From positions 1 through 19,100 of the forward strand of contig JAKPQT010000217.1 of NCBI GenBank assembly GCA_029555885.1: 19,100 nucleotides of DNA, given 5' to 3'. Position 1 is the first letter of the stretch. Each line of letters starts with the position of its first letter. This stretch comes from Chloroflexota bacterium (GTDB lineage Bacteria; Chloroflexota; Anaerolineae; CG2-30-64-16). A program made the position numbers and the translations under genes. A model generated the notes under the pieces. The model was not told the DNA's origin. It did no database searches and worked only from the letters and a program-made list of their open reading frames with translations. This document shows positions 7,142 to 14,919 of this stretch, in pieces.

Positions 7142-10099
7142 CTACGGCTGCTTCTCCGGCGCAGCCTCGATGATGGGCGACCGCTTGCCGCAGACGGTAC
7201 ATTCTGCGGTGTTCTTCGCGGCCTGCACAAGCAGCCCGCCGCAGTGAGGGCATTTCTCCGGCAATGGCCGCTTCCACGAGCTGAAGTCGCACTTCGGGTA
7301 ATTGCTGCAACCGTAGAACACGCGCCCCCCACGCGTGCGCCGCTGAACGAGTTCGCCGCCGTCCTTCGGACAGGCCACGCCGAGCTTCGTCACGAGAGGC
7401 TGCGTATAGCGGCACGTCGGATAGTTGCTGCACCCGATGAAACGGCCAAACCGGCCCTGCTTCAGCACCAGTTCGCCGCCGCACTCCGGGCATGGCTCGC
7501 CGATCTTCTCCGGCTCCAGCGAGACCTTCTCCATGTTGCGCTCGGCGTCAGCCAACTGCGGGCCGAAAAAGGCGTAGAAGTTGCGCAGGACCGGCGTCAT
7601 GGCCTCTTCTCCGCGCGAGATGCTGTCGAGGTGCTCTTCCATTTCCGCGGTGAAGCCCACGTTGAATACCCGGTCGAAATGCTTCACCAGCAGGTCATTG
7701 ACCGTGAAGCCCAGTTCCGTCGGGATGAGCTTGCGTTCGGACCGCTCGACGTAGCCGCGCTCCAGGATCGTAGAGATGATGGCCGCGTAGGTGCTGGGCC
7801 GGCCGATGCCGTACTCCTCCAGCGCCTTGACCAGCGAGGCCTCGGTGTAGCGCGGCGGCGGCTGGGTGAAGTGCTGTTCGGGCAGCAATTGGAGCAGGTC
7901 CAGGTCTTCGCCCTGCGCGATGGTGCGGGGGATGGCGCCGGAGGCCGGCTGCCCGGTGCCTCCTTCGCCTCCCTCGTTCTCTGACTGGGAATCCCGCCCG
8001 TTCTCGCTCGCCGGTCCGCTTGCCGTGGACATGCCATTCTCGACTGCCGCGCCGCCTTCCGCCGGGCCCGACGCGCCGCCGCTGTAGACGGCCAGCCAGC
8101 CGGGGAACCGCACGGTCGAGCCGCTGGCACGGAACAGGTAGGGCCGCGGCTTCTCTGCGGGCTTGCCCGCCTCCACATCCAACGTGACCGTGTCGTAGAG
8201 CGCAGCCGCCATCTGGCTCGCCATGAAACGGCGCCAGATGAGGTCGTACAGCCGATACTGCTCCGGGCTGAGCCGATCACGCAGGTCCGCGGGCGCGCGG
8301 CCCACCGAGGTCGGGCGAATCGCCTCATGCGCTTCCTGCGCATTCTTCGCCCGCGCCTTATACACATTCGGCTCCGGCGGCACGTACTCGGGGCCGAACT
8401 GCTCCACGATGAGGGCGCGCGCCTCGGCCTGAGCCTCCTGCGCGACATTGACGCTGTCGGTACGCATGTACGTGATGAGGCCGACGGGTCCCCCGCCCTC
8501 ACCGATGTCGATGCCCTCGTACAGGTCCTGTGCCACGCGCATGGTGCGGGCGGCAGCCATGCCCAGCTTCGCGGCCGCATCCTGCTGGAGCGTGCTCGTC
8601 GTGAACGGCGGATAGGGACGGCGCTTGCGCTCGCCCAGCTTGACGTTAGCGACCGTGTAGGCGACGCCCTCGAGCTCTGCCACAATCGCCAGCGTGTCCT
8701 CGCGGTTCTTGAGATCGGCTTCCTGCCCGCGGATGCGCACGAGCCGCGCGAGAAAGCTCGGCCGCGGCGTCTTGCCGCGCGTCACCTGCTGCGCCAGTTC
8801 CGCGTCGAGCGACCAGTACTCGACCGGCACGAACGCGGCAATCTCCCGTTCGCGCTCGACGATCAGCCGCAGAGCTACGGACTGCACGCGGCCCGCGGAG
8901 AGCCGGCTCTTAACCCGCTCCCACAGCAGCGGGCTGATCTGGTAGCCGACCAGCCGGTCAAGGATGCGTCGCGCCTGCTGCGCGTCCACCAGCCGCATGT
9001 CGATGTCGCGCGCATGGCTGAACGCATCGGCGACCGCGTTGCGCGTAATCTCGTGAAAGACGACCCGCTGCGCGCGCTCCGGCGGAATCTCCGCGGCCTG
9101 CAGCACATGCCAGGCAATCGCCTCGCCCTCGCGGTCGGGGTCGGTCGCGAGGTAGACCTGCCCGGCAACCGCCGCGGCGCTCTTCAGGTCCTTGACAATC
9201 TGCTTCTTGTCGTCGGGCACGCGATACTTGGGCGCGAAGTCGTTCTCCAGGTCCACGGAAAGCTGCGAGCGCAGCAGGTCGCGGACATGGCCGACCGATG
9301 CGCGCACCTCATAACCCGAACCGAGGAACCGGCCCACCGTGCGCGCCTTCGCGGGCGACTCGACGATGACCAGCTTAGCACCTGGTCGCATCGAGCGGGC
9401 CGCATAACGCCCCGCAGCGCGCGCCGGCTCTTTGCTCTTTGTGCCCCCTGCTGACTTGCGCGGCGCGGGGGTGGACTTGCCCTTCGTAGCGGTAGCTTTG
9501 CCCTTCGCGCTGGCCGCCTTGCGTCGCGGACTCGCCGGCTGCGGCGCGGGTTGCGGCAGATTCGCGTGGTCCGGCGTTGCGCCGATGCGGAAGAGTCGCA
9601 CCCCGCATTCGGGACACACGCCCTCAGCGGCAGGGCGGCCGTTCGCCATGAAGACCGCCCGGCCCTGGGCGAGCGGGCGCATGGTCTTGCAGCGCACGCA
9701 ATACGCTTCGACCGGCTCTGTCAGGGGCGCAGAAACGCGTTCTGCGGCGGCCGGTGCGTCGTTCGGCTGGCCTTGTGCCGTTCGCTCACCTGTGCCGTAG
9801 ACCCGCTCAGGATGCTTTGGCTCCGCACCGCCAGCCGCCGCCCCGCCCCTCGACTGAGCGGAGGTGCGGCTCGCCTTGGGACGCGGGGAATCGCCCGTCG
9901 CAGGACGCGCGGCGGGCTCGGGCTTCGGCAGTCCCACGTGCGCGGGGGTATTCCCGATGCGCGTCAGGGCCGTCCCGCACTCCGGACAAGTGCCGCGCGT
10001 CGCGGGCCGGCCGTTAGCGAGATAAACGGGTTGTGCGTCCCGCACCGGACGGGTCGTCTTGCAGCGGACGCAGTACGCGCTCAACGTGCTTTCACTCAT
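7142..10099 (-). CDS. topA: DNA topoisomerase I with two N-terminal DUF5679-like zinc modules
   Basis: A 985-residue type IA topoisomerase that relaxes negative supercoils. The usual enzyme starts near residue 241: Toprim with Glu247 (VIVESPAKA) and Asp320/Asp322 ([10 protein letters not shown]), and active-site Tyr544 in LITYMRTDS. Three C-terminal zinc ribbons follow: Cys870/873/890/896; a second one with Asp913 where a Cys is often found (CPKDGG, Cys931, Cys937); and Cys950/953/967/970. About 240 extra residues sit in front. They hold two similar Cys4 modules, AYCVRCK...GTCPECG at 8-48 and AYCVRCK...GVCPECG at 132-172, resembling DUF5679. The modules are joined and followed by low-complexity Ala/Pro/Lys linkers. 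A Ser/Gly/Glu-rich insert (about 672-722) interrupts the catalytic region. The start is 17 nt after manC with a poor Shine-Dalgarno. Third gene of the operon. Confidence 0.96.
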   Translation of the reverse strand: MSESTLSAYCVRCKTTRPVRDAQPVYLANGRPATRGTCPECGTALTRIGNTPAHVGLPKPEPAARPATGDSPRPKASRTSAQSRGGAAAGGAEPKHPERVYGTGERTAQGQPNDAPAAAERVSAPLTEPVEAYCVRCKTMRPLAQGRAVFMANGRPAAEGVCPECGVRLFRIGATPDHANLPQPAPQPASPRRKAASAKGKATATKGKSTPAPRKSAGGTKSKEPARAAGRYAARSMRPGAKLVIVESPAKARTVGRFLGSGYEVRASVGHVRDLLRSQLSVDLENDFAPKYRVPDDKKQIVKDLKSAAAVAGQVYLATDPDREGEAIAWHVLQAAEIPPERAQRVVFHEITRNAVADAFSHARDIDMRLVDAQQARRILDRLVGYQISPLLWERVKSRLSAGRVQSVALRLIVEREREIAAFVPVEYWSLDAELAQQVTRGKTPRPSFLARLVRIRGQEADLKNREDTLAIVAELEGVAYTVANVKLGERKRRPYPPFTTSTLQQDAAAKLGMAAARTMRVAQDLYEGIDIGEGGGPVGLITYMRTDSVNVAQEAQAEARALIVEQFGPEYVPPEPNVYKARAKNAQEAHEAIRPTSVGRAPADLRDRLSPEQYRLYDLIWRRFMASQMAAALYDTVTLDVEAGKPAEKPRPYLFRASGSTVRFPGWLAVYSGGASGPAEGGAAVENGMSTASGPASENGRDSQSENEGGEGGTGQPASGAIPRTIAQGEDLDLLQLLPEQHFTQPPPRYTEASLVKALEEYGIGRPSTYAAIISTILERGYVERSERKLIPTELGFTVNDLLVKHFDRVFNVGFTAEMEEHLDSISRGEEAMTPVLRNFYAFFGPQLADAERNMEKVSLEPEKIGEPCPECGGELVLKQGRFGRFIGCSNYPTCRYTQPLVTKLGVACPKDGGELVQRRTRGGRVFYGCSNYPKCDFSSWKRPLPEKCPHCGGLLVQAAKNTAECTVCGKRSPIIEAAPEKQP

Positions 10100-10116
10100 G
10101 CTTATGACAACACCAA

Positions 10117-11187
10117 CTACAGATATTGATTCTTCCCGGCCTCGCTGAGGCGGGCGACCACAGCCTTCACATCCTGGGCGCGGTTGCGCGCGCAGATAAG
10201 AAGCGCATCGGGCGTGTCCACCACGATCAGGTTCTCGACGCCGATCAGGGCGACGAGTCGCCCGTCGCTCCGCACGTAGCAGCCGCGGGAGTCAAGTGCG
10301 ATGAGCTCGCCGACGGCACTGTTGCCCGCCGCGTCGCCCGGCAGCGCATCGGCCACGGCCTGCCAGCTCCCGATATCGACCCACCCCATGCTCACCGGAA
10401 TGACCGAGACGTTCTGCGCGCGCTCCATGATGCCGTAATCGATGGAGATGCGCCGGACGTTGAGCCACTCTTCGGCCAGGATGCGGTCTGCGTCTGCCGT
10501 GCCGAGGCTCTCGCCGATGCGCGATAAGGCGCGATGGGACTCGGGCATCTGGACCGCAAACTCGCGCAGCAGCCGGGCCGCCTGCCAGATGAACATGCCG
10601 CTGTTCCAGACGTGCCGCCCATCTTCGAGCAGGCGCGCGGCCTCTTCCGGCGCAGGCTTCTCGGTAAAGGCCGCAGCGGCATAGACGCGGAAGCCATCCA
10701 CAATCTCCTGCGCTGCACCCAGCTCGATGTAGCCGAAGCGCGGGTCCGCCCAGGTGGGCTGGATGCCGAGCGTGACGATGGCGCCCTGGCCGGCGACCTG
10801 TGCAGCGGCGGCCAGGCTGCCCCGGAAGTGCTCGGTGTCCGCGATGTAATGATCGGCCGCGAGCGTTGCCATCACCGCATCTGGGTCGCGCCGCAGGACA
10901 TGGACCGCGGCCAATCCGACGGCCGGACCTGAATCACGACCGCTGGGCTCCACGATGAAGTTCTCCGGCGGCAGGGCCGGCGCCTGCGGCCGCAGCAACC
11001 CGGTAATCTGCTCGTTTGCAATCACCAGGATGCGTTCCGGCGGGATCAGCGGCGCCAGCCGGTCAACAGTATGCTGAAAGGTCGTGCGATCGCCCAACAG
11101 CTTCAGTGCTTGCTTGGGTTGGCTCTGGCGGCTGAGCGGCCACAGACGCGTGCCCGACCCGCCGGCCATGATCACCGCATACAGCAT
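10117..11187 (-). CDS. manC: Mannose-1-phosphate guanylyltransferase
   Basis: A 356-residue nucleotidyltransferase making GDP-mannose from mannose-1-phosphate and GTP for glycans and cell-surface polymers. The N terminus carries the signature GGSGTRLWPLSR...PKQ at residues 9-26. Later family motifs are FIVEPSGRDSGPA, ADHYI, FTEKPA, WNSGMFIW and DYGIME. It has only the guanylyltransferase domain and left-handed helix part; the C-terminal cupin isomerase domain of bifunctional enzymes is absent. I chose the ATG at 11187 because GGAGG lies 5 nt upstream and MLYAVIMAGG is the expected N terminus; a longer start at 11214 would overlap the dprA stop. It sits 23 nt after dprA and 17 nt before topA, an unusual place for a sugar-nucleotide gene. 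Confidence 0.93.
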   Translation of the reverse strand: MLYAVIMAGGSGTRLWPLSRQSQPKQALKLLGDRTTFQHTVDRLAPLIPPERILVIANEQITGLLRPQAPALPPENFIVEPSGRDSGPAVGLAAVHVLRRDPDAVMATLAADHYIADTEHFRGSLAAAAQVAGQGAIVTLGIQPTWADPRFGYIELGAAQEIVDGFRVYAAAAFTEKPAPEEAARLLEDGRHVWNSGMFIWQAARLLREFAVQMPESHRALSRIGESLGTADADRILAEEWLNVRRISIDYGIMERAQNVSVIPVSMGWVDIGSWQAVADALPGDAAGNSAVGELIALDSRGCYVRSDGRLVALIGVENLIVVDTPDALLICARNRAQDVKAVVARLSEAGKNQYL

Positions 11188-11210
11188 TTCATCCTCCGAA
11201 ATGACATCTC

Positions 11211-12320
11211 TCAACTGGTTCGGTAAGCCGCGCGCGCCTCATGCGCCCGGACATAGGTCATGCCGCCCGCCTGGCGCACCAGACCCTTCAATTCCATGAG
11301 GGCCAGGGTGCTCGTGACCGTGGCAATGGGCAGGCCGGTGCTGCGGCTCACTTCGTCCACGTGGACCGGCTCTTCGCTCAGCTTGTCCAGCAACCGCGCC
11401 TCGGTCTCGTCCGTCGGAAAGAGCATCTGGGTGGCGACCTGCTGCGGGACGGCCTTCAGGTTGAGGGCCTCCAGCACATCGTTGGCAGACGTGATGGGCG
11501 TCGCGCCGTCGCGAATCAGCCGGTTCGTGCCCTGGCTGTTGCGGGCGAAGATGCTGCCCGGGACCGCAAAGACATCCCGCCCCTGCTCTGCGGCGAAGCG
11601 CGCGGTGATCAGCGCGCCGCTTTGCTCCCCGGCCTCGATGACGATGACACCCCGGCTCAGCCCACTGACGATGCGGTTGCGAGGAGGGAAGTTGCTGGCT
11701 TCCGGCTGCGTGCCCAAGGCATACTCGCTGAGCAGCGCGCCGTTGGCGATGACGTCTTGGGCCAGCTTGCGATTATCGGAGGGATAGATCACGTCCACAG
11801 ACGAGCCCAGCACCGCAAGCGTGCGGCCGCCGGCATCCAGAGCCGCCCGATGTGCCTGTGCATCGATGCCGCGCGCCAGGCCGCTGATGATCGTCGCGCC
11901 CGCGGCCGCCAGGTCGCCGGCCAGCCGCCGCGCAGCCTCCAGCCCGTAGACCGAAGCCCCGCGTGTGCCGACGATGGCGACCGCCCAATCATCTTCCGGC
12001 CTCAGCTCGCCGCGCACATACAGGACGAACGGCGGGTCGTAGATGTTCAGCAATCGCTGCGGGTAGGCCGGGTCATCCCAAGTCAGCACGCGCACACCGG
12101 CCCGCTGCACCCGGGCCAACTCCGCCGCGAGGTCCAACTGGTCTCGCACGGCCAGCAAGGTTGCCACGGACCGTCGGTCGAGCCCGGCATCGCGCAGCAT
12201 ACTCTCCGGCGCTGACCAGGCGGCTTCGACGGAGCCGCAGGCATCCACCAACGCACGGAAGCGCGCCGGCCCGATGCCGCGCACCCGGTTGAATCCGATC
12301 CAATAGGCCAAAGGATCCAC
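11211..12320 (-). CDS. dprA: DNA-processing protein DprA/Smf
   Basis: A 369-residue protein that binds incoming single-stranded DNA and loads RecA during natural transformation; it is also widespread in non-competent bacteria. An N-terminal helical/HhH-like part (VRGIGPARFRALV, about 13-25) precedes the Rossmann-like DprA domain. That domain has AIVGTRGAS at 115-123, SGLARGIDAQAH at 146-157, FPPRNRIVSGLS at 211-222 and QSGALITA at 233-240. A C-terminal winged-helix domain (about 303-355) follows. I chose the GTG at 12320 because GGGAGG lies 7 nt upstream and the downstream sequence is a normal DprA N terminus. Longer ATG starts would translate through the promoter. It is the first gene of the six-gene leftward operon. 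Confidence 0.94.
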   Translation of the reverse strand: MDPLAYWIGFNRVRGIGPARFRALVDACGSVEAAWSAPESMLRDAGLDRRSVATLLAVRDQLDLAAELARVQRAGVRVLTWDDPAYPQRLLNIYDPPFVLYVRGELRPEDDWAVAIVGTRGASVYGLEAARRLAGDLAAAGATIISGLARGIDAQAHRAALDAGGRTLAVLGSSVDVIYPSDNRKLAQDVIANGALLSEYALGTQPEASNFPPRNRIVSGLSRGVIVIEAGEQSGALITARFAAEQGRDVFAVPGSIFARNSQGTNRLIRDGATPITSANDVLEALNLKAVPQQVATQMLFPTDETEARLLDKLSEEPVHVDEVSRSTGLPIATVTSTLALMELKGLVRQAGGMTYVRAHEARAAYRTS

Positions 12321-12354
12321 GAAACGCCCTCCCCGACCGGGATAACCGGCCCGG

Positions 12355-12362
12355 AACCGGTT
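12355..12362. promoter_or_regulatory. Palindrome at the dprA transcription start
   Basis: AACCGGTT is a perfect 8-bp palindrome lying over the predicted RNA start of dprA. ACCGG is repeated further into the leader (near 12335 and 12345). It could be an operator, or simply a by-product of GC-rich sequence. Confidence 0.2.
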
Positions 12363-12365
12363 GCC

Positions 12366-12394
12366 AGCATATACGATGGGATTTGTTTTGTCAA
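12366..12394 (-). promoter_or_regulatory. Sigma70-type promoter of the dprA operon
   Basis: On the leftward strand TTGACA (12394-12389), a 17-bp spacer and TATGCT (12371-12366). RNA would start near 12359, leaving a leader of about 39 nt to the GTG at 12320. All six leftward genes down to 3678 have gaps of at most 23 nt, so this is probably the main promoter for the whole set. Confidence 0.7.
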
Positions 12395-12417
12395 CACATG
12401 CACAGATGTTCAAGCTA

Positions 12418-12423
12418 TATGAT
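12418..12423 (+). promoter_or_regulatory. Possible -10 box for the isomerase-like gene
   Basis: TATGAT lies 58 nt before the ATG at 12482. I find no good -35 at 16 to 18 bp; a TTGTCA at 12388 is too far. It could be an activator-dependent promoter. Confidence 0.35.
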
Positions 12424-12481
12424 AAACTGGCGATGTTACATTCCGTCAGGCTCGACATCCAATCGCAACAGGAGGAAGGTC

Positions 12482-13231
12482 ATGATTCCGGTCGGTCTAC
12501 AGCTCTACTCGATTCGCGAGGATTGCGCCCGCGACCTGCCCCGCACGCTGGAAGCGGTAGCGCAGATGGGTTATGCAGGTGTGGAGTTCGCAGGATACTA
12601 CGGCTACGGCGCGCAGGAGCTGCGCCGCCTGCTCGACGGCGTGGGGCTCAAGTGCTGCGGCACGCACATCGGGCTGGACACACTGCTGGGCGACGAACTG
12701 CCCCGCACGGTGGAATTCAACCAGGTCCTCGGCAACGAGTATCTCATCGTGCCCGGCCTGGCCGAAGCGCGACGCAGCTCGCGCGCGGCCTGGCGCGACA
12801 CCGCGCAGGTCTTCAACGACGTGGCCGAACGGCTGCAGCCGTATGGCATGCGCACGGGCTATCACAACCACTGGGTGGAGTTTCAACCGATGGATGGCGA
12901 ACTCCCCTGGGACACCTTCTTCGGCAACACGCGGCACGATGTCATCATGCAGCTCGACATCGGCAACGCGCTGCACGGCGGCGGCGACCCGATCCCCTAC
13001 ATCGCGCGCTATCCCGGCCGCGCCATCACCGTGCACCTCAAGGAGCACTCTGCCACGGACCCGACCGCGCTCATCGGAGAGGGCGATGTGCCGTGGCAGC
13101 GGGTGTTCGACCTGTGCGAGCGCGAGGGCAAGACCGAGTGGTACATCGTCGAGCAGGAGAGTTACAAGTACCCGCCGCTGGAGGTGGTCGCGCGTTGCCT
13201 TGACCAGTTACGAGACATGGGCAAGGCGTAG
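12482..13231 (+). CDS. Sugar phosphate isomerase/epimerase-like TIM-barrel protein
   Basis: A 249-residue member of the xylose isomerase-like TIM barrel (AP endonuclease 2) superfamily, which includes IolE, hydroxypyruvate isomerase and ketose epimerases. The N terminus MIPVGLQLYSIRED is characteristic, followed by YAGVEFAGYYG. Candidate metal ligands appear at strand ends: Glu35, the GYHNHWVEF motif (His128/His130), Asp159 in MQLDIGNA, His185 in VHLKEH and Glu224/Glu226 in IVEQE. No signal peptide is seen, so it is likely cytoplasmic. Substrate cannot be told from sequence. The ATG has AGGAGGAAGGT immediately upstream. It stands alone, divergent from dprA and tail-to-tail with the restriction gene. 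A sugar catabolic role is plausible but no partner genes adjoin it. Confidence 0.87.
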   Translation: MIPVGLQLYSIREDCARDLPRTLEAVAQMGYAGVEFAGYYGYGAQELRRLLDGVGLKCCGTHIGLDTLLGDELPRTVEFNQVLGNEYLIVPGLAEARRSSRAAWRDTAQVFNDVAERLQPYGMRTGYHNHWVEFQPMDGELPWDTFFGNTRHDVIMQLDIGNALHGGGDPIPYIARYPGRAITVHLKEHSATDPTALIGEGDVPWQRVFDLCEREGKTEWYIVEQESYKYPPLEVVARCLDQLRDMGKA

Positions 13232-13244
13232 CCTCCCCACGTTA

Positions 13245-13284
13245 CCTTCCCATAGCAGATGCGTTTTCCGCTGTTATGGTAAGG
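13245..13284. terminator. Imperfect hairpin between isomerase-like gene and restriction gene
   Basis: A 14-bp stem with one mismatch and one G-U pair (13245-13258 with 13271-13284) closes a 12-nt loop. It fills the 55-nt gap between two facing stop codons. There is no T-run on either strand. Confidence 0.45.
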
Positions 13285-13286
13285 GA

Positions 13287-13898
13287 TTAGAGGTCTACAC
13301 CGATCATCACGAGTGGCACGGCAGGGACTCCACGTCCCTGCCGAATAACGTTGTAGAACTCACCTTCGTAGTAACCGACGCCCGAACTCATTTGCTTCTG
13401 TAACGACTTCATCGGCAGTATCTCGATGCCGACATCGATGCAGTCACCGACATGAAAAGCAAGGTGCTTGACAAACAGGTCGTAGGCCACAAAGGGGTAT
13501 TTGCCGAACTGCACCTCGACGGCTACTTGATCCTTGACGAAATCCGTCTGGTTATAACTCGCAATCGCGACCTCGCCCGCAGCTTCAATTTCGGCCTTTT
13601 GTTCAGCCGCAGGCATGTTCAGGGTTTTGCGGATCAACCGCTCGTTGCGCGTGACCCAATAACTCACACGACTCTCACCCCAGTCGCGTGCACGGAGATG
13701 CTGTCGGAATGCTGAGTTCAAGGCGATCGGACTGTAAAGCATGATGCCTTGCGTCCGCTTTTCCTTTGAGACTTTGGTCTTACACTGGCCTGCGTCCACC
13801 GCGGCGATCACGGCTATCACTTCTTCCCACAGCGCAGGCTTCCGCACCAGGAGATATTCCTGTCCGTTCAGATGCGAATAGACTTCAGCGATCTTCAT
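13287..13898 (-). CDS. Type II restriction endonuclease, BglII/BstYI family
   Basis: A 203-residue protein, about the size of BstYI. The residues D119-x8-E128-x-Q130 (in TDFVKDQVAVEVQFGKY) match the spacing of the BglII active site (Asp84, Glu93, Gln95). A C-terminal segment with GVGYYE and the ending PAVPLVMIGVDL also fits the family. The enzyme would cut double-stranded DNA at a GATC-centred six-base site (RGATCY or AGATCT); that specificity is inferred. Its ATG at 13898 lies inside the last codons of the methyltransferase gene, which it overlaps by 14 nt in another frame, so endonuclease production follows methyltransferase translation. Sampled lines are about 50% GC against about 73% in the neighbouring kinase gene, a sign of transfer. 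The frame appears intact. Confidence 0.85.
   Translation of the reverse strand: MKIAEVYSHLNGQEYLLVRKPALWEEVIAVIAAVDAGQCKTKVSKEKRTQGIMLYSPIALNSAFRQHLRARDWGESRVSYWVTRNERLIRKTLNMPAAEQKAEIEAAGEVAIASYNQTDFVKDQVAVEVQFGKYPFVAYDLFVKHLAFHVGDCIDVGIEILPMKSLQKQMSSGVGYYEGEFYNVIRQGRGVPAVPLVMIGVDL
13319..13343. repeat. Perfect inverted repeat inside the endonuclease 3' end
   Basis: A 10-bp stem CGGCAGGGAC with its complement and a 5-nt loop (TCCAC). It lies within codons for about residues 185-193 of the endonuclease. It may fold in the mRNA near its 3' end, or be coincidental. Confidence 0.5.
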
Positions 13899-14841
13899 TG
13901 GCAGTGTAATCCTCAGCGTCTTCCAGCAGAATCGGCTGCAACTCGGTCGCCGGTTCGACCCAAGGCGATTGACTGAGTTTGCTGCCTGCGTCACGTGGAT
14001 CGTAGACGGGGCGGTTCATCGGCCGCGTCTTTAGCGTGCCTGCCAATGCCTGACGAACCCGCGCAACAGCCAACTGCACGTATTCGGGCATGATCTCGGC
14101 ACCCACCCCGCGCCTGTCATGCAGGACTGCGGCAATCACGCTTGTCCCCGTACCGAGGAATGGATCCAACACCCAGTCGCCCTCATTGGTCAGGGAGAGA
14201 ACCAGCCGTTCCACAAGCTCCACAGGAAACTGACAGGGGTGCTCGGTCTTCTCGACATGGTTGCTCTTGACATTCGGGATGATCCACACATCGCCCGGAT
14301 TCTTGCCGAGTGGGTTGCCGGAATACTGCCCCGCTTTGGGGCCTTTAAAATGCTTCTTGCCGGGATACTTCTGTGGCACCCGCACAGGGTCAAGATTGAA
14401 TACGTAGTCTTTTGTCTTGGTGAACCACATGATCGTCTCATAGCGCCCCGAAAAACGGTTCGAGCAGTGGAGACCATGCTCAAAGTGCCAGATAATGCGG
14501 TTGCGCATCTTGAGGCCCAGATCACGGAATACCGGATAGAGAATCGTGTCGAGCGGAATGATGGATCCGTTATCGACGTAGTTGCCCACTTGCCAGCAGA
14601 TGCTCCCCTGGGGTGAGAGAACCCGCACGCACTCACGAATCACCTGAGCCTGCTGCGCAAGGTACGCTTGAAGGTCAAGCCTTGTTTCATACTCCTTGCC
14701 AATGTTATAGGGAGGGGATGTGACGACAAGCTGGATCGCGCCATCAGGAATGGAGCGCAGCAAATCGAGGCAATCACCAGGAAAGACAACCACATGGCGA
14801 GAGCTCTCAAAAGCCTCATAGATCTCGTGAGTTTCCAACAT
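13885..14841 (-). CDS. Type II DNA methyltransferase, beta class (probable N4-cytosine)
   Basis: A 318-residue SAM-dependent DNA methyltransferase that protects host DNA from the overlapping endonuclease. Motif order is IV, target-recognition region, X, I: TSPPYNIG at 41-48, variable region about 120-190, KTEHPCQFP at 198-206, and DPFLGTGTSV at 226-235. This order defines the beta class. TSPPY is typical of N4-cytosine enzymes, though N6-adenine cannot be ruled out; M.BglII, partner of the closest endonuclease family, is to my knowledge an N4-cytosine enzyme. The ATG at 14841 has GAGG 9 nt upstream. Longer frames upstream cross the promoter. Lower GC (47-50% in sampled lines) marks it with the endonuclease as an acquired cassette. 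A tail of about 45 residues after motif I looks unconserved. Confidence 0.9.
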   Translation of the reverse strand: MLETHEIYEAFESSRHVVVFPGDCLDLLRSIPDGAIQLVVTSPPYNIGKEYETRLDLQAYLAQQAQVIRECVRVLSPQGSICWQVGNYVDNGSIIPLDTILYPVFRDLGLKMRNRIIWHFEHGLHCSNRFSGRYETIMWFTKTKDYVFNLDPVRVPQKYPGKKHFKGPKAGQYSGNPLGKNPGDVWIIPNVKSNHVEKTEHPCQFPVELVERLVLSLTNEGDWVLDPFLGTGTSVIAAVLHDRRGVGAEIMPEYVQLAVARVRQALAGTLKTRPMNRPVYDPRDAGSKLSQSPWVEPATELQPILLEDAEDYTANEDR

Positions 14842-14869
14842 TGACCTTGACCTCAACTGGGCCCGCTCG

Positions 14870-14898
14870 GTGACAGGCGGCCATAGACGAAGTATAAT
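14870..14898 (+). promoter_or_regulatory. Rightward promoter overlapping the methyltransferase promoter
   Basis: GTGACA at 14870-14875 (5 of 6 to consensus), a 17-bp spacer and a perfect TATAAT at 14893-14898. RNA would start near 14905 and run toward the lipid kinase gene at 15082 with a leader of about 177 nt. Confidence 0.55.
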
Positions 14899-14919
14899 CA
14901 GCCTGTTTGGATCTCGCAA
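14891..14919 (-). promoter_or_regulatory. Methyltransferase-endonuclease promoter
   Basis: On the leftward strand TTGCGA (14919-14914), a 17-bp spacer and TATACT (14896-14891). RNA would start near 14884, about 43 nt before the ATG. Its -10 shares four bases with the rightward TATAAT, and a GGATCT (14909-14914, an RGATCY site) spans the spacer and the edge of the -35. Confidence 0.55.

Noticed and set aside
6332..7984. 550-codon open frame antisense to the Xer and topA genes
   Set aside because: Both genes on the opposite strand have complete catalytic motifs; the antisense product is rich in Arg, His, Leu and Gln with no recognisable domain.
8327..9454. 375-codon open frame antisense to topA
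   Set aside because: Lies wholly within the Toprim and core domains of topA on the other strand; a GC-rich shadow.
12321..12458. Longer dprA N terminus from ATG 12458
   Set aside because: It would translate through the -35, -10 and RNA start of the operon, and the extra residues do not look like DprA; the GTG at 12320 has a strong ribosome site.
13232..13286. Attachment site or target-site duplication flanking the restriction cassette
   Set aside because: I compared the gap sequences on both sides (13232-13286 and 14920-15081) and saw no convincing direct repeat.
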